From Blastococcus capsensis (lineage in GTDB: Bacteria; Actinomycetota; Actinomycetes; Mycobacteriales; Geodermatophilaceae): a DNA stretch of 64,000 nucleotides. The translations under genes and the position numbers were made by a program. Numbering within the stretch: position 1 is the first letter of the stretch; every line of letters starts with the position of its first letter. Shown here piece after piece: positions 7,785-15,379 of this stretch. Below the pieces are notes generated by a model, which saw only the letters and a program-made list of their open reading frames with translations, did not search any database and was not told the DNA's origin. The stretch is from contig NZ_JASNNW010000001.1 of the NCBI RefSeq assembly GCF_030165005.1, forward strand, positions 248,001 to 312,000, given 5' to 3'.

Positions 7785-8594
7785 GTGGGTGTGCTGCAGC
7801 GCTTCGAGCGCCGACTCGAAGGCATGGTCGGTCTGGCCTTCGCCCGCCTGTTCAAGGGCAAGGTGCACCCGGCCGAGATCGCCAAGGCCCTGCAGCGCGA
7901 GGCCGACGAGCAGCGCTCCGTCCTCGGCGAGGGCCGCGTGCTCGCGCCGAACGTCTACCGGGTCCGCCTCGGCGAGACCGACTTCGCCCACCTGGGGCAG
8001 TGGTCGGACCAGCTGGCCGGCGAGCTGGCCGACATGGTCACCGAGCACATCGAGGACGAGGGCTACCAGATCTTCGACAAGGTCACCGTCGCCCTCGAGC
8101 GGGACGACGAACTGACCACCGGGATCTTCGAGGTCAGCTCGGAGGTCGCCGACCGGGTCCGCCCGGACGCGCGCGCCGGCCTCCCGCCGATGGCCTCGGC
8201 GCCGGTGGGCGGCCACCCGCCGCTGCCCCCGCTGCGCGGTCGCATGGCCACCGACACCGGCAAGCAGAACCCGTCGATCTTCGGCCGGGCCGGCTCTCGC
8301 ACCACCCACAGCCACGTGCTGGTCGTCGACGGCCCGGGCACCCGGCACGAGCTGTCCACGGGGCGCAACGTCATCGGCCGGGGCACCGAGGCCGACATCC
8401 GCCTCCCCGACACCGGCGTGAGCCGCAAGCACGTCGACGTCGTCCTCGACGGGGACGTCGCCACGGTGGAGGACCTCGGCTCGACCAACGGCACGCTCGT
8501 CAACGGCCGCCGCGTCACCCGCCAGCCGCTCAGCGACGGCGACGTCATCCGCATCGGCCACTCCGTCCTGGTCTACCGGCTGGACGGGGCGTGA
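7785..8594 (+). CDS. fhaA: FhaA, FHA-domain protein of the pkn cluster
   Basis: A 269-residue protein with an N-terminal DUF3662 domain (GVLQRFERRLEGMVGLAFAR ... HPAEIAKALQREADEQ) and a C-terminal FHA domain (~180-265: VIGRGTEADIRL, VSRKHVDV, DLGSTNGTLVNG) that binds phosphothreonine. In mycobacteria FhaA is recruited by the phosphorylated MurJ-associated pseudokinase to restrain peptidoglycan synthesis; that pseudokinase is also in this window (54873-56594). The GTG at 7785 follows GAGGAG by 5 nt. A TACGAT -10-like element at 7734-7739 suggests the cluster promoter. First gene of fhaA-fhaB-pstP-rodA-pbpA-pknA-pknB. Confidence 0.95.
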   Translation: MGVLQRFERRLEGMVGLAFARLFKGKVHPAEIAKALQREADEQRSVLGEGRVLAPNVYRVRLGETDFAHLGQWSDQLAGELADMVTEHIEDEGYQIFDKVTVALERDDELTTGIFEVSSEVADRVRPDARAGLPPMASAPVGGHPPLPPLRGRMATDTGKQNPSIFGRAGSRTTHSHVLVVDGPGTRHELSTGRNVIGRGTEADIRLPDTGVSRKHVDVVLDGDVATVEDLGSTNGTLVNGRRVTRQPLSDGDVIRIGHSVLVYRLDGA

Positions 8595-8682
8595 CCGGAT
8601 CCGTGCCGTCGCAGCAGTACGGGGTCCGGCGGCACCACCTCCGCCGGTACGCCGGCGGGACCCCAGCCGCGGCGGTGGTCCG

Positions 8683-9147
8683 GTGACGGAGCTCGTGGTG
8701 CAGATCTTCCGGTTCGGCTTCCTGCTGCTGCTGTGGCTGTTCATCTTCGCGGCGTTCCGCGTGGTGCGCGCCGACCTCTTCGGCGCGCGGCCAGGCCGGG
8801 TCGCCTCGGTCCCGCCACGTTCGGCGGCGACGCCGAAGAAGAAGCGCGGGCAGAAGGGCCCCCGGTCCCTCGTCGTCACCGCCGGTCCGCTGAGCGGAAC
8901 CAAGATCACCCTCGCTGACCAGCCCATCCTCATCGGCCGGGCCGACGACTCGACTCTCGTCCTCACCGACGACTTCGCCAGTTCCCGCCACGCCCGCCTG
9001 ACCAACCGGGGCGGCCAGTGGTACGTGGAGGACCTGGGTTCCACCAATGGCACCTATCTCGACCAGCAGCGCGTGCAGGGACCGCTGCTGGTGGCCCCCG
9101 GCCAGCCGATCCGCATCGGCCAGACCGCACTGGAGCTGCGTTCGTGA
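8683..9147 (+). CDS. fhaB: FhaB (FipA-like), membrane-anchored FHA protein
   Basis: A 154-residue protein with one N-terminal membrane helix (VVQIFRFGFLLLLWLFIFAA, ~5-27), a basic linker, and an FHA domain (ILIGRADDSTLVLTDD, SSRHARL, DLGSTNGTYLD). In mycobacteria this protein is phosphorylated by the neighbouring kinases and links FtsZ/FtsQ and other division proteins. Starts at GTG 8683, 88 bp after fhaA; its stop overlaps the start of pstP in a GTGA junction. Confidence 0.92.
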   Translation: MTELVVQIFRFGFLLLLWLFIFAAFRVVRADLFGARPGRVASVPPRSAATPKKKRGQKGPRSLVVTAGPLSGTKITLADQPILIGRADDSTLVLTDDFASSRHARLTNRGGQWYVEDLGSTNGTYLDQQRVQGPLLVAPGQPIRIGQTALELRS

Positions 9148-10562
9148 CCCTGGTTCTCCGCTACGCCGCGCGCTCCGACCGCGGCCTCATCCGCGGCAAC
9201 AACCAGGACTCGGTGTACGCCGGGCCCCGGCTGCTGGCCGTGGCCGACGGCATGGGCGGCCACGCCGCCGGTGACGTCGCGAGCAAGGTGGTCATCGCCG
9301 CCCTCGAACACCTCGACGACGACACCCCCTCCGGCGACATGCTGCAGGCGCTGCGGTCGGCGGTCTTCGAGGGCAGCGAGCACCTGCGGGAGGTCATCCG
9401 CGAGTCGCCGCAGCTGGAGGGCATGGGCACCACGCTCACCGCCATCCTCTTCGCGGGGGGCCGGCTGGCACTGTGCCACGTCGGCGACTCCCGGGCCTAT
9501 CTGTTCCGCGACGGCCAGCTGTCCCAGATCACCCACGACGACACGTTCGTGCAGACGCTGATCGACGACGGCCGGATCACGGCGGAGGAGGCCAATCACC
9601 ACCCGCAGCGATCACTCCTGCTGCGGGCGCTCAACGGCCAGGACGTCGAGCCGGACCTCTCCATGCGGGAGGCGCGCGCCGGCGACCGCTACCTGCTGTG
9701 CTCCGACGGCCTCTCCGGGGTGGTCAGCGAGGAGACCCTGGCGGAGGCGCTGAAGGACCCCGATCCGGAGGCCACCGCCGACCGCCTCGTCGAGCTCGCG
9801 CTGCGCAGCGGCGGGCCCGACAACATCACGGTGATCGTCGCCGACGTCCTCGAGGACACCGGCAGCAACGGCCGGTTCGACCCGGTCGTCGACGGCGCGG
9901 CCGGTGACAACGTCGGTCAGCGCCAGGTCGACGCCCGGTCCGCGGCCGGCCGGGCCGCGCTCGCCGATCAAGGCCCTCCTCCCCCGCCGCCACCCACACT
10001 GCCGACGGGCGGCGGCCCCTCCGCCCGCCGCCGCCCGCTACGCATGCTCCTGGTGGCGGGGGCCCTTCTCACCGTGCTGGTGGCAGGGGCGATCGGTGTG
10101 TACGCGTGGGCGCTCAACCACTGGTTCGTCGGTGTGAGCGGCCCCGGCGACGACCAGCAGGTCGGCGTCTTCCGCGGTCTGGACGTCTCGATCGTCGGCC
10201 TCGATCTCTACCGCCTGGACCGGGGCACCGACCTCGCGGTGTCCGACCTGACCCCGGCCGCCCGCAGCGACGTCCTGGGCAGCATCACCGCCGACGACTC
10301 CGGTGACGTCGACCGCATCCTCGAGGCGCTGCGGGACCAGCGGCTGCCGCTGTGCCGCCCGGCCACCCGGACCACGGACGCCACGGCGTCCACCAGCGCG
10401 GCGCTCCCGCCGGCGACCGCGCCCACCACCGCGCAGGAGCCCGCCCCCGGGGAGCCGGCCCCGCCGGAGGGCGCGGCGGCGACCGAGGAGCTGACCACCA
10501 CGTCGTCGGCCCGGACCACCTCGTCGTCCGAGGCGGGGGAGAACTGCCGGGAGGCCGACTAG
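9144..10562 (+). CDS. pstP: PstP, PP2C-family Ser/Thr phosphatase
   Basis: A 472-residue phosphatase opposing PknA/PknB. Metal-binding motifs are present: NNQDSVYAG, AVADGMGGHAAGD, GMGTTLTAILF, CHVGDSRAYLFRDG, LLCSDGLSG and GGPDNITVIVADV (catalytic domain ~1-235). A proline-rich linker leads to one membrane helix (~298-321: MLLVAGALLTVLVAGAIGVY) and a ~150-residue extracellular domain with a Thr/Ser/Pro-rich tail. The GTG at 9144 overlaps the fhaB stop by 4 bp. The stop TAG overlaps the first of two tandem mini reading frames leading to rodA. Confidence 0.95.
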   Translation: MTLVLRYAARSDRGLIRGNNQDSVYAGPRLLAVADGMGGHAAGDVASKVVIAALEHLDDDTPSGDMLQALRSAVFEGSEHLREVIRESPQLEGMGTTLTAILFAGGRLALCHVGDSRAYLFRDGQLSQITHDDTFVQTLIDDGRITAEEANHHPQRSLLLRALNGQDVEPDLSMREARAGDRYLLCSDGLSGVVSEETLAEALKDPDPEATADRLVELALRSGGPDNITVIVADVLEDTGSNGRFDPVVDGAAGDNVGQRQVDARSAAGRAALADQGPPPPPPPTLPTGGGPSARRRPLRMLLVAGALLTVLVAGAIGVYAWALNHWFVGVSGPGDDQQVGVFRGLDVSIVGLDLYRLDRGTDLAVSDLTPAARSDVLGSITADDSGDVDRILEALRDQRLPLCRPATRTTDATASTSAALPPATAPTTAQEPAPGEPAPPEGAAATEELTTTSSARTTSSSEAGENCREAD

Positions 10563-10644
10563 TGAGCGCCGTAGGCACGGGTTCCCCACCGGAGGTGTGT
10601 CAGTGAGCGCCGAAGGCCCCGGGTCCCCTCCGGAGGTGTGTTGA
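10561..10644 (+). repeat. Tandem 41-bp units, each a translationally coupled mini-ORF, between pstP and rodA
   Basis: Two imperfect 40-bp copies at 10561-10600 and 10602-10641, period 41 bp. Each ends in ggaggtgtgt, a good ribosome site. Each copy also encodes a tiny frame: GTG 10562 to TGA 10606 (14 residues, MSAVGTGSPPEVCQ) and GTG 10603 to TGA 10644 (13 residues, MSAEGPGSPPEVC). The pstP stop TAG overlaps the first GTG, the first stop overlaps the second GTG, and the second stop overlaps the rodA ATG at 10644 (TGATG). So pstP and rodA are joined through a relay of two mini-ORFs. Whether the peptides matter is unknown. Confidence 0.8.
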
Positions 10645-12050
10645 TGCCCGGTCCCGTCACCGACCCGCGGGGCGCCGCGGCTGCCACACCGACCCGGCGC
10701 GGGACCGAGGCGGCGATGCTGGCGTTCGCCGTCGTCCTCACCACGGCCGCCCAGGCCATCGTGGACCTCACGGTCACCGGCTCGCTCCGGCCGGAGATGG
10801 CGATGTTCAGCGCGTGGATCACCGCGCTGTGGATCGTGGCGCACCTGGCCGTCCGCCGTTGGGCGTCGTACGCCGACCCGCTGCTCCTGCCTGCCGTCGC
10901 CCTGCTCGTGGGGCTGGGGCTCACCGTCATCCACCGGCTGGACCTGGCGGCCGAGATGTCCGGGAACACGGCGTCGCGCGAGGACGCACCCGTGCAGCTG
11001 ATCTGGGCCACGCTCGGGGTGGCCCTCTTCGTGGCCGTCCTGGTCATCGTGCGCGACCACCGCGCGCTCTCCCGGTTCGCCTACACCCTGGCTCTGCTCG
11101 GCATCGTGCTGCTGGCCCTGCCGGCCGTGCTGCCCGCCTCCATCTCGGAGGTCAACGGCGCCAAGATCTGGATCCGGGTCGCCGGATTCTCCATCCAGCC
11201 CGGGGAGTTCGCCAAGATCTGCCTCGTCGTCTTCTTCGCCGCATACCTGGTCGACAAGCGCGATGTGCTGGCGCTGGCCAGCAAGAAGGTCGCCGGCCTG
11301 GAGCTGCCGCGGGGCCGCGACCTGGGCCCGGTGCTGCTGGCCTGGATCCTGTCGATCCTGGTGCTGGTCTTCGAGCGCGACCTGGGCAGCTCGCTGCTGC
11401 TCTTCGGCATCTTCGTGGTCATGCTCTACATCGCCACCGAGCGCGCCAGCTGGCTGTTCATCGGCCTCACGCTGTTCGCCGGCGGCGCGCTGATCGCCTA
11501 CCAGATCTTCGGTCACGTCCGCGCGCGCGTGGACACGTGGCTGGACCCGTTCGCCTACATCGACGGCGCCGGTTACCAGCTGGTGCAGTCGCTGTTCGGG
11601 CTCGGCACCGGTGGCCTGTTCGGCGCCGGCCTCGGTGGTGGCCGCCCGGACCAGGTGCCGATCGCCAAGAGCGATTTCATCGCCGCCGCGGTCGGTGAGG
11701 AGCTGGGCCTGTTCGGCCTCGTGGCCGTGATCGTCGTGTATCTGATCCTCGTCGAGCGCGGATTGCGCACGTCACTCGTCGTCCGCGACGCCTTCGGCAA
11801 GCTGCTGGCCGCCGGGCTGGCGTTCGCCGTCGCCTGGCAGGTCTTCGTCGTCCTCGGCGGGGTCACCGGGTTGCTCCCGCTGACCGGGCTCACCACGCCG
11901 TTCCTGGCCTACGGCGGCTCGTCGCTGGTGGCCAACTTCGTCCTCGTCGCGCTGCTCGTCCGGATCAGCGACGCCGCCCGGCGACCGGCCACCCCGCACA
12001 CGCCGGCGGTGCGGCTCGGGGAAGCCCCGACCGAGGTGGTGACGCCGTGA
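10644..12050 (+). CDS. rodA: RodA, SEDS-family peptidoglycan glycosyltransferase
   Basis: A ~468-residue polytopic membrane protein of the FtsW/RodA/SpoVE (SEDS) family that polymerises lipid II with its partner PBP. Family marks: INGAKIWIRVAGFSIQPGEF-like segment, GRDLGPVLLAWILSILVLVF, FERDLGSSLL, GAGLGGGRPDQVPIAKSDF with FIAAAVGEELGL, and the C-terminal FLAYGGSSLVANFVLVALL. The ATG at 10644 is preferred since it overlaps the stop of the preceding mini-ORF; an in-frame GTG 6 bp earlier is possible. Stop overlaps the pbpA GTG by 4 bp. Confidence 0.93.
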   Translation: MPGPVTDPRGAAAATPTRRGTEAAMLAFAVVLTTAAQAIVDLTVTGSLRPEMAMFSAWITALWIVAHLAVRRWASYADPLLLPAVALLVGLGLTVIHRLDLAAEMSGNTASREDAPVQLIWATLGVALFVAVLVIVRDHRALSRFAYTLALLGIVLLALPAVLPASISEVNGAKIWIRVAGFSIQPGEFAKICLVVFFAAYLVDKRDVLALASKKVAGLELPRGRDLGPVLLAWILSILVLVFERDLGSSLLLFGIFVVMLYIATERASWLFIGLTLFAGGALIAYQIFGHVRARVDTWLDPFAYIDGAGYQLVQSLFGLGTGGLFGAGLGGGRPDQVPIAKSDFIAAAVGEELGLFGLVAVIVVYLILVERGLRTSLVVRDAFGKLLAAGLAFAVAWQVFVVLGGVTGLLPLTGLTTPFLAYGGSSLVANFVLVALLVRISDAARRPATPHTPAVRLGEAPTEVVTP

Positions 12051-13489
12051 ACGCCCCGCTGCGCCGCGTCGCCATCAGCGTCCTCGTGCTGTTCACCCTG
12101 CTGATCATCAACGTCAACGTCATCCAGGTGGTCCGCTCGGAGGCGCTGCGCGACGACAACCGCAACACCCGCGTGCTGGCCGAGACCTACGACCGCGAAC
12201 GCGGGTCGATCATCGTCGACGGCACCGAGATCGCACTGTCCGTGCCCACCGACGGCCGGCTCACCTACCTGCGCACGTATCCGCAGGGTCCGCTGTACGC
12301 GCCGGTGACCGGCTACCACTCGCTGGTGTACGGCAACCGGTACATCGAGGACGTCATGGACGACGTGCTCTCCGGGGACGACGACCGGCTGTTCGTCCGC
12401 CGCATCGCCGACCTGTTCACCGGCCGCGACCCGGCCGGCGGAGATGTCGTGCTGACCCTCGACCCCGCCGTGCAGGCGGCCGCCATGGCCGGCCTGGAGG
12501 GCGTCACCGGCGCCGTCGTCGCGCTCGACCCCCGTACCGGCGCGATCCTCGGCATGGCGAGCACGCCCACGTACGACCCGGGCCTGGTGTCCGGCCACGA
12601 CCCCGAGGTCATCCGGGAGAACATGGAGCTGATCACCGGGCAGGACCCCGACCCCCGGGTGAACCGGGCGATCGAGGACAACTTCCCGCCCGGCTCGCTG
12701 TTCAAGGTGATCGTCGCCGCCGCCGCGCTGGAGGACGGGCTGACCCCTGACTCCGTCGTGCCGGCCCCCCGCGAGCTGCCCCTGCCCGGCAGCAGCCGGG
12801 TGATCCCGAACTTCGGTGGATCGGCGTGCAGCCCCAGCGGCGAGCAGTCGCTGCTCGACGCCCTGACCATCTCGTGCAACACCGCGTTCGCCCAGCTCGG
12901 CCTCGACCTCGGCGAGGAGCGGGTGCGCGAGATGGCCGAGGCGTTCGGGCTGGACGACGAAGGCCTGGAGATCCCGCTCGAGGTGGTGCCCAGCACGGTG
13001 GGCGACATCGTCGACGACGCGGCCCTGGCCCAGACCTCCATCGGTCAGCGCGACGTGCGGATGACCGTGGTGCAGGCGGCCCTGGTGGCCGCCACCGTGG
13101 CCAACGACGGCGTGCAGATGAAGCCCTACCTGGTCGACGAGCTGCGCGCACCCGACCTGTCGGTGCTGGCGGAGACCGAGCCCGAGGCGCTGCGCGAGCC
13201 GATCTCCGCCGAGGTCGCCGACCAGCTCACCGAGATGATGGTCAGCGTGGTCGCGCAGGGCTCCGGCCGCGCCGCGCGGCTGCCCGGCATCGAGGTCGCC
13301 GGCAAGACCGGCACCGCACAGGTGCGCGAGGGCGTCCCCGACCACAACTGGTTCATGGGCTTCGCGCCGGCCGACGACCCGGAGATCGCCGTCGCCGTCT
13401 TCGTGGCCAACGGCGGAGGTACCGGTGGGGATGTGTCCGCCCCGATCGCACGCGACGTCATGGCGGCCTACTTCGAGGGGCAGGACTGA
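12047..13489 (+). CDS. pbpA: PbpA, class B penicillin-binding protein (transpeptidase)
   Basis: A 480-residue peptidoglycan transpeptidase paired with RodA. An N-terminal membrane anchor (~9-30, ISVLVLFTLLIINVNVIQVV) precedes a dimerisation region and the transpeptidase domain with SxxK at Ser217 (PPGSLFKV), SxN at 276-278 (SCNTAF) and KTG at 420-422 (GKTGTAQ). Length and order fit actinobacterial PbpA. GTG start within a GTGA overlap with rodA; stop overlaps the pknA ATG (TGATG). Confidence 0.94.
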   Translation: MNAPLRRVAISVLVLFTLLIINVNVIQVVRSEALRDDNRNTRVLAETYDRERGSIIVDGTEIALSVPTDGRLTYLRTYPQGPLYAPVTGYHSLVYGNRYIEDVMDDVLSGDDDRLFVRRIADLFTGRDPAGGDVVLTLDPAVQAAAMAGLEGVTGAVVALDPRTGAILGMASTPTYDPGLVSGHDPEVIRENMELITGQDPDPRVNRAIEDNFPPGSLFKVIVAAAALEDGLTPDSVVPAPRELPLPGSSRVIPNFGGSACSPSGEQSLLDALTISCNTAFAQLGLDLGEERVREMAEAFGLDDEGLEIPLEVVPSTVGDIVDDAALAQTSIGQRDVRMTVVQAALVAATVANDGVQMKPYLVDELRAPDLSVLAETEPEALREPISAEVADQLTEMMVSVVAQGSGRAARLPGIEVAGKTGTAQVREGVPDHNWFMGFAPADDPEIAVAVFVANGGGTGGDVSAPIARDVMAAYFEGQD

Positions 13490-15237
13490 TGGCACTCGGC
13501 ATCGGAAGCCTGCTGGCCGGGCGCTACGAGATCACCGCGCCCATCGCCACCGGCGGGATGGGCGAGGTGTGGAAGGCCCGCGACCAGGTGCTGGACCGCA
13601 TCGTCGCGGCGAAGGTGCTCAAGACCGAGTACACGAACGACCCGAGCTTCCTGGCCCGTTTCCGCAACGAGGCACGCCACACCGCGGCGCTGTCGCACCC
13701 GAACATCGCCTCGGTCTACGACTACGGGGAGACGACCGACGACAGCGGCCTGCAAACCCTGGCATTCCTGGTCATGGAGTTCGTCGAGGGCCAGCCGCTG
13801 GTCACGATCCTGCACGAGGAGGGCCGGCTCCCGGTCGACTGGACCCTGCACGTGCTCGCCCAGTCCGCCGACGGGCTGTCCGCCGCGCACCGGGCGGGCG
13901 TGGTGCACCGGGACATCAAGCCGGGCAACCTCATCGTGCGGCCCGACGGCGTCGTCAAGCTCACCGACTTCGGCATCGCCCAGGCCCGCGACGCCGCTCC
14001 GCTGACTCGCACCGGCATGGTCGTGGGCACCGCGCAGTACCTCTCCCCCGAGCAGGCGCAGGGCATGGAGGTGGACGCCGCCTCCGACGTCTACTCCCTC
14101 GGTGTCGTCGGCTTCGAGTGCCTGGCCGGCGCGCGGCCGTTCGACGGCGCCTCGCAGGTGGCGATCGCCCTGGCGCACATCAACCGCCCGCCACCACCGC
14201 TGCCGGGCGACATCCCGCCCGCCGTCCGGCTGCTCGTCGAGCGGGCGCTGGCCAAGGACCCGACCGACCGCTTCGCCGATGGCGGCGCCTTCGCCGACGC
14301 CATCCGGCGGGTGGCCGACGGCGGCGACCTGACCCCGGCCGCCTCCGTCGTCGCGCCCGCCACGGCACCCACCCGGGTGGTCGACGTCGCCGCCGACGGG
14401 CGCACCCAGGTGTTCGCCACCCCGGCCGCTGGCATGCCCGTGGTCCCGGCCGCCACCGGCGCCCGCCCCATGCCGCCCCTGCACGCGCCGCCGGACGGCG
14501 ACGAGGCGTGGCTGGCCGAGGAACCGCCGGACCGCGGCTCCGGCCGTCGCTGGGCCTGGGCGGCAGGGGCCGTGGTGTTCCTCCTGCTGCTCGCCGGCAC
14601 CACTTATCTGCTGCTGGCCGGGAACGGCGACGAACCGGGCCGCACGCAGGCCGACCCCGCGCCGAACGTCACCACCACCAGCGCCGCCCCCACCACGGTG
14701 ACGCTGGTGGCCGCCGACTACATCGGCCGGGACGCCGACGAGGTGCAGGCGGAGCTCGGGGACGCGGGCCTGCTGGTCACGCAGGACGACGCCCCCGAGG
14801 ACCTCCTGGAGTCGCTCGGCCGGTCGCTGGACGAGGGCGCCGTCGCCGGTCTCCTGCCCGAGGGACGCGTGCCACTGGGCGCCGAGGTGACGCTCTACGT
14901 CGCCGTCGACGGGTGGGTGCCCGGGGCGGCCGAGGACGACGAGGTGGACGAGGAGGAGCCCGTCCCGACGACCGAGCCGGCTCCCGAGACGACCACGTCG
15001 TCGCGTCCGGCGACGCCGATCCCGACCGCGCCCGTGCAGCCACCCGCCGGGGAGGGCGAGGAGGAAGGCGAGGAGGAGGGCGAGGACGGAGCGAGCCCGT
15101 CGCTCGGTGGCGAGCCGGCCCCCACGACGACCAGTCCCTCCCCCAGCCCTACGCCGACGACGACACCGACCTCGGTGTCCTCCACCCCGACAGACGGGGC
15201 CACCGATGCATCGCCAGTGGCGGATGGTGGCCAGTGA
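13489..15237 (+). CDS. pknA: PknA, membrane Ser/Thr protein kinase
   Basis: A 582-residue eukaryotic-like kinase controlling growth and division. Kinase domain ~10-270: glycine loop ATGGMGEVW, ATP Lys42 (VAAKVLK), catalytic loop VVHRDIKPGNLIV, LTDFGIAQ, and activation loop TRTGMVVGTAQYLSPEQ. A long Pro/Ala linker leads to one membrane helix (~357-378), then a single PASTA-like domain (YIGRDADEVQAELGDAGLLV ... GAEVTLYVAVDG) and an acidic Glu-rich plus Thr/Pro tail. M. tuberculosis PknA lacks PASTA, so the extracellular part is a difference. ATG 13489 overlaps the pbpA stop. Confidence 0.94.
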   Translation: MALGIGSLLAGRYEITAPIATGGMGEVWKARDQVLDRIVAAKVLKTEYTNDPSFLARFRNEARHTAALSHPNIASVYDYGETTDDSGLQTLAFLVMEFVEGQPLVTILHEEGRLPVDWTLHVLAQSADGLSAAHRAGVVHRDIKPGNLIVRPDGVVKLTDFGIAQARDAAPLTRTGMVVGTAQYLSPEQAQGMEVDAASDVYSLGVVGFECLAGARPFDGASQVAIALAHINRPPPPLPGDIPPAVRLLVERALAKDPTDRFADGGAFADAIRRVADGGDLTPAASVVAPATAPTRVVDVAADGRTQVFATPAAGMPVVPAATGARPMPPLHAPPDGDEAWLAEEPPDRGSGRRWAWAAGAVVFLLLLAGTTYLLLAGNGDEPGRTQADPAPNVTTTSAAPTTVTLVAADYIGRDADEVQAELGDAGLLVTQDDAPEDLLESLGRSLDEGAVAGLLPEGRVPLGAEVTLYVAVDGWVPGAAEDDEVDEEEPVPTTEPAPETTTSSRPATPIPTAPVQPPAGEGEEEGEEEGEDGASPSLGGEPAPTTTSPSPSPTPTTTPTSVSSTPTDGATDASPVADGGQ

Positions 15238-15379
15238 GCCCGGTGGTCCTCGCCTCCCGGGTTCCGGCCGATCCGGCGGTTAGGCTCGCCGACGGCCTCC
15301 TGTCCGCGGGAGCCACCGCCGGGACGCCCCGCGACACCGGGGTGCGGACGGCGCACCGAACCGCCCGAGAGGACCGTCG

